From: JALZBL01 sp040004775
GTDB lineage: Bacteria > Actinomycetota > Actinomycetes > Mycobacteriales > Jatrophihabitantaceae
Assembly (NCBI GenBank): GCA_040004775.1
Contig: JBDUAD010000004.1
Coordinates: 3,567 to 67,566 of the forward strand
Length of the DNA: 64,000 nt
Direction: 5' to 3'
Part shown: one piece after another, positions 51,627 through 61,217 of the stretch
How the letters are laid out: the number at the start of each line of letters is the position of its first letter
Position numbering within the stretch: position 1 is the stretch's first letter
Notes under the pieces: model-generated
Told to the model about the DNA's origin: nothing
What the model saw: only the letters and a program-made list of their open reading frames with translations
Databases searched by the model: none
Position numbers and translations under genes: made by a program

Positions 51627-52472
51627 GTGGTGGCCCGGGTGGCGGTGATCACCGACTCGACCGCGTCCATTCCGGCATCGTTGCTGCCCGAGGATGTGCG
51701 GGTGGTGCCGCTGCTGGTACAGGTCGGTGCGCGCACCGTGGCCGACGACGGGTCGTTACCGGCCGCAGAGCTGATCGCGGCGATGAAGGCGCGACAGAGC
51801 GTCATCACCTCTCGCCCCGCGCCGTCGCTCCTGGCTGCGGCCTATCGCGACGCCCTGTCCGCCGGAGCCGAGCGGGTGGTGTCGGTGCACATCTCGGCCG
51901 AGCTGTCCGGAACGTGGGACTCGGCCCGTCTGGCCGCGCAGGAGTTCGACTACGGCCAGGTGCGCGTGGTCGACTCGCGCTCGACCGCGATGGGCCTCGG
52001 CTTCGCGGTGCTCGCCGCCGCGGCCGCGGCCGCCGACGGAGCCGACGCCGGCGCGGTCCAGGATGCCGCGGTGGCGGTGGTGGACCGGACCGCCTGCCTG
52101 TTCTACGTCGACAATCTGGACGCGCTGCGCCGGGGCGGGCGGATCAGCGCGTCCCAGGCGATGCTCGGAACGGCACTGTCGGTGAAGCCGTTGCTGCACG
52201 TGCAGAACGGGCGCATCCGGCCCCTGGAAAAGGTGCGTACCGCCGGACGGGCGATCGCCCGGCTGCTGGACCTGGCCGTCACCGCGGCCGGCGACGGTGC
52301 GGTCGAGATCGCGGTGCAGCACCTGGGGGCGCGGGCGCGGGCGGAGGAAATCGCCGCTGCGCTGACCCAGCGGCTGCCCGCCGCCCGGGTGGTCGAAACC
52401 TCAGAGGTCGGCGCGGCGGTCGGCGCGCACACCGGGCCGGGCACTGTCGGAGTGATCATCCGCCGGCCCTGA
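51627..52472 (+). CDS. DegV family fatty-acid-binding protein
   Basis: This 281-residue protein has the DegV start VAVITDSTASIPASL, the TSRPAPSLLAAAYRDAL segment, VHISAELSGTWDSARLAA and VDNLDALRRGGRISASQAMLGTALSVKPLLHV. In other bacteria such proteins (FakB) present fatty acids to the FakA kinase; no FakA is visible in this window. GTG 51627 lies 6 nt after leuS. The last 72 nt are overlapped by the antiparallel end of the mannosyltransferase gene. Confidence 0.92.
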   Translation: MVARVAVITDSTASIPASLLPEDVRVVPLLVQVGARTVADDGSLPAAELIAAMKARQSVITSRPAPSLLAAAYRDALSAGAERVVSVHISAELSGTWDSARLAAQEFDYGQVRVVDSRSTAMGLGFAVLAAAAAAADGADAGAVQDAAVAVVDRTACLFYVDNLDALRRGGRISASQAMLGTALSVKPLLHVQNGRIRPLEKVRTAGRAIARLLDLAVTAAGDGAVEIAVQHLGARARAEEIAAALTQRLPAARVVETSEVGAAVGAHTGPGTVGVIIRRP

Positions 52473-54095
52473 GTCGCCGCCTGCGTCCGCCGCCCACCAC
52501 CGATGAGCCAGCGCACCGGCCATTGCCGCGGCGGCCAGCACGAGGATCACGACCGGGGACATGATCACGCCGGTTCCCTTCGGCCGGACCATGAAGACCA
52601 GGGCGACGCTCGTGCCGGTGACGATGGCCGCTGCACGCCGGCCGATGCCGGAGGCCGCGAACCACGGCAGGGCCCAGAGCAGATACCAGGGTTGCACCGC
52701 GGGGGACAGGACGATCAGCGCCAGGAACGCCAGGCCGAGCAGCCGCAGCGTGCCGGGCGGTCCGTCGAGCCGAGTGCGGTGGGCCCATGTTCGGAGTCGG
52801 CTCCTCGACGACGGACGTCCGGCCCGCGCGGTCGCCTGAACCCACAGTGCAGTCAGCACGATGGCCGCCAGGCCCAGCCCGCCGGTGCGCCACTGAGCCA
52901 TCGCCGCGTCGACCGTCGTCGCGCCGGAGGGGTGGCCCCGCACCACGTCGGCGATCATGGCAGCCGCGGTGGGCACGGACAGCCAGTTGACCGCCACCGC
53001 CCGGGTGCTCACCTGGTCGGCCCAGCCCAGGCCGTGTCCTTCGATCGCCGTGAGCGCGGCGAACACCACGATCGCCGTAACCAAGACGGCCGCGGCAGCA
53101 CGGACGATCCTGTTGACCGAGCCGCGCGGCCCGACCGCCGCGGCAGCGACCCGGTTGGACGGACGCGTGGCCAGCCATAGGGGCACCAGGAAGGCCAGGC
53201 CGACGAAGGCCGGCGACTTCACCGCCGCCGCAGCCGTGACCAGCGCCGCGGCCGGGACGAGCGTGCGCGGCGTCGTCCCCGGCTGAACCACCACCGCGAC
53301 ACCGGTCACCATCAGCCCGACCATCAGCAGGTCGTTGTGACCGCCGCCGAGGGTCAGCGCAAGAGTCAGTGGGTTGGCCGCGGCCGCCCACAGCGCCCGA
53401 TCGGACCGGATGCCGAGGCGTGCGCACAGATCGGCGGAGCCGGCCACCAGCAGAGCGAGCCCGAGCGCCGCCGGAACCCGGAGGAGTACGGCGCTGCGTC
53501 CGGCATCGTTGCCACTGAGGTTCACTACCGCCCGCGACACCAGCGTCCACAACGGCCCGTAGGGCGACGGCGCGTGCACCCACACCGGGCTGACGTTGGC
53601 CAGGAAGTTCCCCGGTCGGTCGGCCGGCGTAGCCAGGTAGGGGTCGAGGCCGGCGGCGGCGAGATGACCTTGCGCGGCGTAGGACCAGAGGTCGCGGCTG
53701 CCGAACGGCTGGGCAAGGAGCAGGGGAGCGGCCCACACCGCCACGGTGATCGCCATGCGCCGGGCCGGCACCGCCGGGTCGGCCAGAACCAGCCGCCCGA
53801 GGGCGACCCAGGCCAGTACAGCGACGACGAGACCGACGTAGAACAGCGCGAGCGATGCGCCGCCGCCGACGCCGATGCGTTCGACCAACCCGGGTGGATG
53901 GGTTCGGAACGAGACGGGTACGGCGCCGGCCGCCCACGAGCTGGCTGCCAGGATCGACGCCGCCAGGCCGCCGAGCACCGTGGTCGCGATCCAGCCCGGC
54001 CGGCTCAGTGAGGCACCTCGGCTCGACGGCGCGCTCGACGGCGGGCTCGACGGCGGGCCGGCAGGCGCGAGGCGCCCCGGGCGGCGCCTCAGCAT
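52401..54095 (-). CDS. MptB-like polyprenol-phosphomannose mannosyltransferase
   Basis: This 564-residue integral membrane protein has about twelve helices and belongs to the GT-C fold. Landmarks include an early loop WVHAPSPYGPLWTLVSR and a helix-start HNDLLMVGLMVTGV typical of the actinobacterial alpha-1,6-mannosyltransferase MptB group, which elongates lipomannan cores using polyprenol-phosphate mannose. The acceptor here is unknown. ATG 54095 overlaps the stop of the upstream minus-strand gene (ATGCTGA). Its 3' end runs antiparallel into degV. Confidence 0.8.
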   Translation of the reverse strand: MLRRRPGRLAPAGPPSSPPSSAPSSRGASLSRPGWIATTVLGGLAASILAASSWAAGAVPVSFRTHPPGLVERIGVGGGASLALFYVGLVVAVLAWVALGRLVLADPAVPARRMAITVAVWAAPLLLAQPFGSRDLWSYAAQGHLAAAGLDPYLATPADRPGNFLANVSPVWVHAPSPYGPLWTLVSRAVVNLSGNDAGRSAVLLRVPAALGLALLVAGSADLCARLGIRSDRALWAAAANPLTLALTLGGGHNDLLMVGLMVTGVAVVVQPGTTPRTLVPAAALVTAAAAVKSPAFVGLAFLVPLWLATRPSNRVAAAAVGPRGSVNRIVRAAAAVLVTAIVVFAALTAIEGHGLGWADQVSTRAVAVNWLSVPTAAAMIADVVRGHPSGATTVDAAMAQWRTGGLGLAAIVLTALWVQATARAGRPSSRSRLRTWAHRTRLDGPPGTLRLLGLAFLALIVLSPAVQPWYLLWALPWFAASGIGRRAAAIVTGTSVALVFMVRPKGTGVIMSPVVILVLAAAAMAGALAHRWWAADAGGDSGPADDHSDSARPGVRADRRADL

Positions 54096-55750
54096 GCCGG
54101 ACCGGACCCGGTTAGGGCCGACCCGATCCGGTACTGGCCGGCCGTGGTGGTGTGCAGCGTCACCGTCTGCCCGTTGCTGCGGCGTAGGCACGCTCCATTC
54201 GGGCCGCTGACCGTGAGCCAGCCGAACCACCGCAGCCGCACCGTCACGTCGGTGGCCGCGGGCGCGGACAGCGTGATGCTCGCCGCGCCGTAGGACACCA
54301 GCCGAGCCGGCGCGGCCACAACCGGCGTGGGAGCGGTCACGGCGTAGAGCGTCCAGTGCTCCCCCCGCCACACCGGCTGCAGGTACGGCAGGCCGGTCGC
54401 TATGAGGGTTCGTTCCCGGCGGCCGTAGTACGTCGGCCGAGCGTCCGCCACCGCGACAAATTGCACGGCATTGCGGTCGAGGAAGTCGCGGTAGCTCTGT
54501 GCGGTGGGAAGTCGCCGGTAGAACACGTCGTCGTTCAGTTCGGTGTCGGTCTGGCGCAGCCAGCCGCGAGCCAGCGGCACCCGGCGGGCGAGGTAGGCCG
54601 CGTCCCAGTGGCCAGTCAGCTCAGGCACCTCCACCCGGCCCATGACCGAACCGCGACCGGCGAGCTCGGCGAGCAGGGGCCGGTAATAGCTCGCCGTGGT
54701 CACCGGCCGCCCGGCGCCGGTCAGCGTGCCGATCGTCACCGGCGTCTGGACGACAGCGACCGCGGCGACGGCAACCACGACCAGCCCCCTGGACAGCGTG
54801 GCGAACGCGCCGACCACCGGTAGCGCGAACAGCAGGCTGAGCCGGGTGGCGTTGCCGCCGACCGGCGTGGGCAGGACGAACGCGGCCGCGACCATCAACA
54901 GGCCCACCCCGGCGCCGACGCGCAGCGTCGGACGGGTCCGCGGCACCAGTACCACAACGAGGGCCGATGCCAGCACGGCGCGGAGGGCGTCCGTGCGGTT
55001 GAACACCTGTCGGCCACCGTCGGCGAAGAGCACCGACGTGATCGCCAGCGGCAGCACGCCGGCGACCAGCGCCAGCGCGTCCCCGATCCTGCGGCGTAGG
55101 ACAAGGGCGGCGGCAGCGACTACAAGTAGCAGGGCGGCTACCGGGCTGGCTGCGCCGGCGACCACCGCCGCGACCGCGGCCAGAGCACGGCGGGTGGCGG
55201 GGGTCGAATACGAGGCAAGGGTGACGGGCGCCGGTCCCGACGCGATGGTGGCCGTGTCCGGGATCAGGAGCAAGACCGCAAGTAAAGCGGCGGCCAGCCC
55301 GCAGGCGAAGGTGACGCGTCCTTCAGCCAGGCTGGATGTGCAGGTGACCGCGGCCAGAACCCCGCCGAGCAGGGGGCGTCGGGCACCGGCTCGCGCCACG
55401 ATGGCGGTGAACAGGGCGACCATCACAACGGTGGCGATCGCTCCGGTGAGCCGAACCCCGACACCGGCCATCACCGGCGGGGTCCACAGCGAGTAGCCGA
55501 ACGGCAGTACCCCGCCGAACCAGCGCAGGTCCACCGGGGTGAGCGGATGGTCGGAGGCGAAGTCGGCGCGGGCCATCTGGGCGGCCAGATCACCGCCCAT
55601 AAGGGGTGCGGCCAGGTACCCGGCGGTCAGGACGAGGGCCGTCGCCGTGGCCACCACGACGGCCGGGTCGAGGGAACCCACGGTCTTGGTCCACCGTCGC
55701 AGCGTGGCCGCTCCGGCGCTCGGACCGGCCGACTGCCGGGCCTGCGTCAC
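54089..55750 (-). CDS. Multi-pass membrane protein, glycosyltransferase-like, unknown function
   Basis: This 553-residue protein has ten or so hydrophobic helices to about residue 340, then an extracytoplasmic C-terminal domain of about 200 residues, ending with a probable beta-rich module. The first outer loop holds an Asp (GGDLAAQMARADFA) and a DLRWFGGVLPFGYSLWTPP segment, an arrangement seen in GT-C-type proteins. I do not recognise the family. GTG 55750 has no ribosome site; start uncertain. It is coupled to the mannosyltransferase gene by a 7-nt overlap, so they probably work on the same envelope glycan. Confidence 0.65.
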   Translation of the reverse strand: MTQARQSAGPSAGAATLRRWTKTVGSLDPAVVVATATALVLTAGYLAAPLMGGDLAAQMARADFASDHPLTPVDLRWFGGVLPFGYSLWTPPVMAGVGVRLTGAIATVVMVALFTAIVARAGARRPLLGGVLAAVTCTSSLAEGRVTFACGLAAALLAVLLLIPDTATIASGPAPVTLASYSTPATRRALAAVAAVVAGAASPVAALLLVVAAAALVLRRRIGDALALVAGVLPLAITSVLFADGGRQVFNRTDALRAVLASALVVVLVPRTRPTLRVGAGVGLLMVAAAFVLPTPVGGNATRLSLLFALPVVGAFATLSRGLVVVAVAAVAVVQTPVTIGTLTGAGRPVTTASYYRPLLAELAGRGSVMGRVEVPELTGHWDAAYLARRVPLARGWLRQTDTELNDDVFYRRLPTAQSYRDFLDRNAVQFVAVADARPTYYGRRERTLIATGLPYLQPVWRGEHWTLYAVTAPTPVVAAPARLVSYGAASITLSAPAATDVTVRLRWFGWLTVSGPNGACLRRSNGQTVTLHTTTAGQYRIGSALTGSGPAC

Positions 55751-55866
55751 GGGAGGAAGTGTGGCAGGTCGATCGATCGATCCGACGTTTCCGAAGCCTC
55801 GTCCACAGCGAACGGCGAAGGTCCACAGGGCGCTCGCACTGCCGAGGTCGCGCCGGCTTGCCCGCA

Positions 55867-55872
55867 TAGCGT
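55867..55872 (+). promoter_or_regulatory. -10 box (TAGCGT) of comEA, leaderless type
   Basis: TAGCGT lies 6 nt before GTG 55879 and supports this comEA start. Confidence 0.45.
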
Positions 55873-55878
55873 CGCAGG

Positions 55879-56733
55879 GTGGGCAAGCCGGGACGGATCC
55901 GACGCGGTGCTCGGGCGGCCCGGGAACCGGTGGAGGAGCGCCTGGTCGCGCTGTTCGGTGGTTCGGTGCACTCGCCGGCTCCCTCGGACGAGCGGAGACC
56001 AGTCGTGTGGCGGGTCGCAACCGAGCGGCGCAGCGCACTGGCCGTCCTCGCCGCCGTGGTGATCGCCGCCGCAGTGATCGGCTGGCGAGTCGCCGCCGAC
56101 CGGCCGCGTAGCGCCGGCGTCCCCGCAGTAGCCATCTCCCTGCCGGAAAGCGCGGGGGCCAGTCCGCCCGCCGGCTCGGTGACGAACCGGACGCCGGCCA
56201 ACGGTGCCACGAGCGCGGCTGAACCGGGCCATACCGGCTCGGCGGGTTCCGCGTCGGCGTCCGTATCGCGATCCGGGCCGCTGGTCATCGTCGACGTCGT
56301 CGGCCGGGTGCGCCATCCAGGACTGGTCCGGCTGCCGGCCGGGGCGCGGGTCGACGACGCGGTGCGCGCGGCCGGCGGAGCTCTTCCGGGGACAGATTTG
56401 GCCAGCCTCAACCTGGCTCGGGTCCTGGTCGACGGCGAGCAGATCGGTGTCGGTCGCCCGGCCGCCGCGGCGAGCGGCGGAGCGGTTCCGGCGGGAGGAA
56501 GCCGTGCCGGCGTCGGTGCTAGCGGCGGCGCTGCGAGCGGGGGACCAGTGAACCTCAACACGGCCACGCTCGAGCAGTTGGATGGCCTTCCCGGCGTCGG
56601 CTCGGTCCTCGCCCAGCACATCCTCGATTGGCGTGCGCTGCACGGGCGGTTCGACTCGATCGACCAGCTCGATGACGTCAGCGGTATCGGCGACGCCAAG
56701 TTCGCCGACCTCAAACCGCTGGTGACGGTCTGA
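55879..56733 (+). CDS. comEA: ComEA-type DNA-binding competence protein
   Basis: This 284-residue protein has a basic cytosolic N-terminus, one membrane helix (about 53-70), a Ser/Ala-rich linker, an SLBB domain (VIVDVVGRVRHPGLVRLPAGARVDDAVRAAGG region) and two C-terminal helix-hairpin-helix motifs (VNLNTATLEQLDGLPGVGSVLAQHI and IDQLDDVSGIGDAKFADL). In naturally competent bacteria ComEA binds incoming DNA outside the membrane. Its partner comEC follows directly, 1 nt after the stop. Competence of this organism is not proven by their presence. Confidence 0.92.
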   Translation: MGKPGRIRRGARAAREPVEERLVALFGGSVHSPAPSDERRPVVWRVATERRSALAVLAAVVIAAAVIGWRVAADRPRSAGVPAVAISLPESAGASPPAGSVTNRTPANGATSAAEPGHTGSAGSASASVSRSGPLVIVDVVGRVRHPGLVRLPAGARVDDAVRAAGGALPGTDLASLNLARVLVDGEQIGVGRPAAAASGGAVPAGGSRAGVGASGGAASGGPVNLNTATLEQLDGLPGVGSVLAQHILDWRALHGRFDSIDQLDDVSGIGDAKFADLKPLVTV

Positions 56734-56734
56734 C

Positions 56735-59700
56735 GTGGGCACCCGGTCCGGTCCGTTTCCGAACCGCCCGGCTGGGCGTCGCGCCCTCAGCGGATCAGGC
56801 GATCCCGCCGATGCCGGCGCCGCCGGGGTTCCCTCGAGCAACGCCCACCCGACTGAGGAGGAGGCGGTCGAGCCACCGATGCCTCGAGAACTGGACGCGA
56901 GGCTGGCCGTCGCCGCATGCGCGGGATGGGCGGCGTCACTGGTGGCGCGCGCGTACTCCTGGCCGGCCGTGCTGGCGATGGCGATCGCTTCGCTTGGCGT
57001 CGCGGGCGGTTCGCTGATGATCGACTACAAGGCGTCGTGCCGCTCGCCGGCTGCCGGTCTGCGTGCTCGCAGTGTGTCGGCAACGCAGGCCGGCGCAGTG
57101 CCGGCCGGCGCGGTGCCGGCCAGCCGACGCCGCCGACCGACGGACCAGGCCGCCGTCGCCCGCATCAGGATGGTGCCGGCCGTCGCTCTGCTCGGCGTCA
57201 GTGGCCTACTCCTCCCCCTCGCCGCGCGGCTGTACCTCGTCCGGGACGGCCCGCTGGCGTCAATGGCCGCTCTGCGGTCAGCGGCTGTGGTTGATGCGAC
57301 GGTCACGGCCGACCCGCGCCCGGTCGGCCCGGCAATTGCGCCCGCCGTCGGGTCAGCGGTCGGCTCGGCAGACGGCCCGCCGGCACGAGTGGCGGTCAAC
57401 GTCCGCCTCACTGGCATCCGTACCTCCGGCGGCGGGCTGAATTTGCGCGTGCCGGCCGTTGTAATGGCGAGCGGTGCGGGATGGGCAGGGATCCTGCCGG
57501 GGCAGCACGTCCGCTTCGACGGTCGGCTTTCGCCGGCCCGCGACAACGACCTGCTCGGGGCCACCATCACGACGTCCGCTCCGCCGACTCTCGTCGGTCG
57601 CCCCCCGTGGTGGCAACGCAGCGCCGAAACGGTGCGGACCGGACTGCGCCGGGCCAGCTCCGGCCTGCCGGCACGCGAACGGGGCCTGCTGCCCGGCCTG
57701 GTGGACGGGGATACCTCGCGGCTGGACCCGTTGTTGGCTCAGCAGTTCCGCACCGCGGGCCTGAGCCACTTGGTCGCCGTCTCGGGAACCAACGTGGCCA
57801 TCGTGGTCGGCGCGATCCTGCTGCTCGCTCGTCGGCTGCGCGCTCCGCCGTGGTTCTCGGCCGGACTCGGTGCAGTGGTCCTCGCTGGCTTCCTGGTGGT
57901 CGCGCGCCCCTCGCCGAGCGTCCTGCGGGCCGTCGTGATGGCGGCCGTCCTGCTGGTCGCGTTGGCCACCGGTCGTGCCCGCGCCGCGCTGCCCGCGCTG
58001 GCTCTGGCGGTCATCGTCCTGCTGGCCTGGCAGCCGACCTGGGCCGCCGACGCCGGATTCGCGATGTCGGTCCTGGCTACCGCCGCACTGCTAATGCTCG
58101 CTCCTGGCTGGGCCGACGCGCTGCGCCGGCGCCGCCTGCCACCGGGCCTGGCCGAAGGGTTGGCCGTGGCCTCGGCCGCCGGCGTGGCCACTGCGCCCGT
58201 GATCGTCCTGCTCAGCGGCCAGGTCAGCCTGGTTTCGGTACCGGCCAACCTGGTGGCCGAGCTCGCGGTAGCGCCGGCCACCGTCCTGGGCGTCCTCGCG
58301 GCCGCCTGCGGGCCGTGGTGCCCGCCGCTGGCGGCCGGGCTGGCTCAGCTGGCCGGCGTGCCGTGTCGGTGGCTGACCACGGTGGCCGCGGCGGCGGCCG
58401 GGCTGCCGGGCGCCACCCTGCCCTGGCCGGCCGACATTGCCGGCGCGGTCCTGCTGGTCGGGGTGTCCGTCGTCCTGGCCGCCGCTCTGTCCGTTCGAAG
58501 ACTCCGGGTTCCGCTGGCCGCGGCCTTGCTGACTGTCGTGGTGGTCCAGGTGCCGGTGCGCATGTGGGCCGACGGCTGGCCGGCCGGTGGCGCCATCCTG
58601 GTCGCCTGCGACGTCGGCCAGGGGGACGGCCTGGTCATCCCGGTGGCCGCGCATGCCGCCATCGTGGTCGACGACGGTCGGAATCCGGTGCCGATCGACC
58701 GCTGTCTACGTTCGCTCGGTATCTCCGCGGTACCCCTGCTCGTGCTGTCCCACTTCGACCTCGACCATGTGGGTGGCACGCCCGGGGTGGTGGCCGGTCG
58801 ACAGGTGGGCCACGTGTTGACCAGCCCGTTGCAGGAGCCGGCCCTCGGCCACGGCATCGTCCACGGTGCCCTGGATCCACGGGGCGTCCCGACCTTCACC
58901 CCGCCGACCGGAGCTGTGCTCGACGTTGGTCCGGCGCGCGTGGAGGTTCTTGCTTCTCGATCGGCGCAGGCCGGCGGTCAGCCGGACTCCAACGACTCCT
59001 CGCTCGTGGTCCGCGTGGAAGTTCGTGGCCGCTCGATGCTCTTCTTGGGCGACGCCGCGGAGGAGGAGCAGCAGTACCTGCTCGCCGAGCACGCGCGGCT
59101 GGGGGTCGACGTGTTGAAAGTGGCCCATCACGGCAGCGCCCACTTCGAGCCGGCCCTGTACGCCGCCACGCACGCGTCCCTCGCCGTGGTCTCGGTCGGG
59201 GCCCACAATCCCTACGGCCATCCGACGGCGCGGGCCCTCAACGAGCTCGCGCGGCTGTCCATGCCCGTCGTAAGAACTGACGTGCAAGGCGACATCGCGG
59301 TGGTACCAACCGCCACCGGCCTGCGCACGGTGTCCCATCCCAGTCACCAGACTGTGCGCGCACGAGGGGCGGGCGCTTCGTCGCGGTTGGATGTCCAGAC
59401 TGGAACGGCGATGCCAGCGCACTGGACGAGGTCGGTGCGGACCGATCGAGCGCTGAAGATCATCCGGACGACCCGGCGGGCCCTGCCAACCCTCGAGCAC
59501 AGAACGGACATTGGCGCCGCGGCCCGGGCACCGCCGCTCAAGCCATTGAATTCGCACGTCTATCCGGGTCGTCGTGGCGCCGTGCCACCATGGCGTCGTG
59601 TCCGCTGGTCCTGGAACATCGCTCGGAGAAGCGCCGCCCGACGGGGTCGTGCTGGTCATCGGCGACGAGGAGTTCCTGGTCGAGCGGGCCGTCGAGCAGG

Positions 59701-59989
59701 TGCTGGTCACCCGCCGGGCCGCGGATCCCAGCACCGAGACCACCGAGGTCGAGGGCGCGACGGTGGTGGCCGCCGAACTGCACGAGCTGCTCGGTCCGTC
59801 GTTGTTCGGCGGTCCCCGCACGATCATCGTGCGATCGGCCCACGAGGTGCCGGTGGCGGCCGCTCCCACGCTGGTCTCCTACATCGAGGACCCGGGCCAG
59901 GGTTCGACCTTGGTCATCCAGCACACCGGTGGCGCACGTGGCAAGGCGGTGTTGTCCGCCGCCCGCTCGGCGGCCGTGGCCTCGATTGA
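56735..59989 (+). CDS. comEC: ComEC/Rec2 competence membrane protein; frame runs on into holA
   Basis: The ComEC core is clear: N-terminal helices, the OB-like DUF4131 region, the competence channel domain (LSHLVAVSGTNVAIVVGAILLL and further helices), and a C-terminal MBL domain with CDVGQGDGLVI, LSHFDLDHVGG and KVAHHGSAH. The core should end near base 59330 (about residue 865). The frame then continues 215 more codons of low-complexity Arg/Gly, passing 392 nt into holA, so the natural stop seems lost or frameshifted. The start may be ATG 56879 instead of GTG 56735. ComEC forms the DNA uptake channel. Confidence 0.85.
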   Translation: MGTRSGPFPNRPAGRRALSGSGDPADAGAAGVPSSNAHPTEEEAVEPPMPRELDARLAVAACAGWAASLVARAYSWPAVLAMAIASLGVAGGSLMIDYKASCRSPAAGLRARSVSATQAGAVPAGAVPASRRRRPTDQAAVARIRMVPAVALLGVSGLLLPLAARLYLVRDGPLASMAALRSAAVVDATVTADPRPVGPAIAPAVGSAVGSADGPPARVAVNVRLTGIRTSGGGLNLRVPAVVMASGAGWAGILPGQHVRFDGRLSPARDNDLLGATITTSAPPTLVGRPPWWQRSAETVRTGLRRASSGLPARERGLLPGLVDGDTSRLDPLLAQQFRTAGLSHLVAVSGTNVAIVVGAILLLARRLRAPPWFSAGLGAVVLAGFLVVARPSPSVLRAVVMAAVLLVALATGRARAALPALALAVIVLLAWQPTWAADAGFAMSVLATAALLMLAPGWADALRRRRLPPGLAEGLAVASAAGVATAPVIVLLSGQVSLVSVPANLVAELAVAPATVLGVLAAACGPWCPPLAAGLAQLAGVPCRWLTTVAAAAAGLPGATLPWPADIAGAVLLVGVSVVLAAALSVRRLRVPLAAALLTVVVVQVPVRMWADGWPAGGAILVACDVGQGDGLVIPVAAHAAIVVDDGRNPVPIDRCLRSLGISAVPLLVLSHFDLDHVGGTPGVVAGRQVGHVLTSPLQEPALGHGIVHGALDPRGVPTFTPPTGAVLDVGPARVEVLASRSAQAGGQPDSNDSSLVVRVEVRGRSMLFLGDAAEEEQQYLLAEHARLGVDVLKVAHHGSAHFEPALYAATHASLAVVSVGAHNPYGHPTARALNELARLSMPVVRTDVQGDIAVVPTATGLRTVSHPSHQTVRARGAGASSRLDVQTGTAMPAHWTRSVRTDRALKIIRTTRRALPTLEHRTDIGAAARAPPLKPLNSHVYPGRRGAVPPWRRVRWSWNIARRSAARRGRAGHRRRGVPGRAGRRAGAGHPPGRGSQHRDHRGRGRDGGGRRTARAARSVVVRRSPHDHRAIGPRGAGGGRSHAGLLHRGPGPGFDLGHPAHRWRTWQGGVVRRPLGGRGLD

Positions 59990-60587
59990 TTGTGGGCGCA
60001 TCACCAAAGCCAGTGAGCGCGAGGCCTTCGTGCGCGCCGAGGCCAAGCGACTGCGTGCCCGCATCGCACCCGACGCGGTGGGCCGCCTGATCGATGCCGT
60101 CGGTACCGATCTGCGCGAGCTGGCTGCGGTCACCGCTCAGCTGGCCAGCGACTGTGCCGGTGTCATCGATGTGCCGGCCGTGATGGCGTACCACCGTGGG
60201 CGGGCGCAGGTCAGCGGGTTCACAGTGGCTGACGCCACGGTGGCCGGCGATCTAGCGGGAGCAGTGGAGAGCTTGCGGTGGGCACTGTCCGTGGGAGTGC
60301 CGGCCGTGCTGATCGCCGACGCGTTGGCTGACGGGGTCCGGACCGTGGCTCGTGTCGGCGCGGCCGGGCGGGGTAGCGCCTACTCGGTGGCGTCGAACCT
60401 CGGCTTGCCGCCGTGGAAGGTCGAACGCGCGCAGCGGCAGGCTCGAGGTTGGAGCGCGGCCGGCCTGGATGCCGCGATGCGGTGCGTGGCCGACCTCAAT
60501 GCCGACGTCAAGGGTGTGGCCGTGGATCCCGATTACGCCCTGGAACGCGCGGTGCGAATCCTGGTCGACGCCCGCAACGCCGCCTGA
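59598..60587 (+). CDS. holA: DNA polymerase III subunit delta
   Basis: This protein of 329 residues (from GTG 59598) loads the sliding clamp as part of the clamp-loader complex. It begins GVVLVIGDEEFLVERAVEQVL and includes SLFGGPRTIIVRSAHEV, GRLIDAVGTDLRELAAVTAQLAS and the C-terminal helical bundle (LGLPPWKVERAQRQARGWS). GTG 59574 is an alternative start. The first 392 nt are covered by the run-on comEC frame. The comEA-comEC-holA-rpsT order is conserved in actinobacteria. Confidence 0.93.
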   Translation: MSAGPGTSLGEAPPDGVVLVIGDEEFLVERAVEQVLVTRRAADPSTETTEVEGATVVAAELHELLGPSLFGGPRTIIVRSAHEVPVAAAPTLVSYIEDPGQGSTLVIQHTGGARGKAVLSAARSAAVASIDCGRITKASEREAFVRAEAKRLRARIAPDAVGRLIDAVGTDLRELAAVTAQLASDCAGVIDVPAVMAYHRGRAQVSGFTVADATVAGDLAGAVESLRWALSVGVPAVLIADALADGVRTVARVGAAGRGSAYSVASNLGLPPWKVERAQRQARGWSAAGLDAAMRCVADLNADVKGVAVDPDYALERAVRILVDARNAA

Positions 60588-60766
60588 CCGCGTCGGCACG
60601 GGTCATGCGGACGGGCATCGCGCTGGCGAACCTATACGCAACCAGCGCAACCATCCGCGGCCCCGAGGACGCCACAACGGCGAACAGCCGCCGACCTCAC
60701 GATCGACGGCTGGCGTGCCGCACTCGCCTTGCCGGCCCGAGCGAGCCCGAAGAGAAGGTGAGAGAG

Positions 60767-61027
60767 CTAGAGGGCGTTGACCCGGTGGGCCAGCGCGGAC
60801 TTCTTGTTGGCGGCCTGGTTCGGGTGGATGACGCCCTTGCTGGCCGCCTTGTCCAGGGCCTTGGAAGCGTCGCGCAGGGCGACCACCGCGGTGTCGCGGT
60901 CGCCGGTCTCGGCGGCCTCGCGAAAACGGCGGGTGGCCGTCTTCAGGGAGGACTTGACACTCTTGTTGCGCAGCCGAGCGGTCTCGTTGGTGCCGATGCG
61001 CTTGATCTGGGACTTGATGTTCGCCAC
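60767..61027 (-). CDS. rpsT: 30S ribosomal protein S20
   Basis: This 86-residue protein reads ANIKSQIKRIGTNETARLRNKSVKSSLKT at the N-terminus and ends GVIHPNQAANKKSALAHRVNAL, given in part; these are S20 signatures. It is transcribed opposite to holA, as in other actinobacteria. GTG 61027 gives the mature N-terminus; AGAGGC sits near it. The 179 nt between holA and this stop have no obvious gene. Confidence 0.96.
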   Translation of the reverse strand: MANIKSQIKRIGTNETARLRNKSVKSSLKTATRRFREAAETGDRDTAVVALRDASKALDKAASKGVIHPNQAANKKSALAHRVNAL

Positions 61028-61205
61028 GAATACAGCCTCTTGATATCGGTAGGGATGCCGCCGTCGACGCGATAGGTCCCGCGTGGGCAACCAGCCCAGG
61101 CTACCAGCGCAGCTCGGAGCCACCCAAACGTCTCACTCCCCTCCCGATACCGCCCGCCGCTCGACGCTGCGTGCCAGTGCGACCGTCCGCGTAACTGGCA
61201 GTGCC

Positions 61206-61211
61206 TACGAT
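61206..61211 (+). promoter_or_regulatory. -10 box (TACGAT) of the ATP-grasp gene, leaderless type
   Basis: TACGAT lies 6 nt before ATG 61218 in the gap divergent from rpsT. Confidence 0.5.
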
Positions 61212-61217
61212 GCGGCC

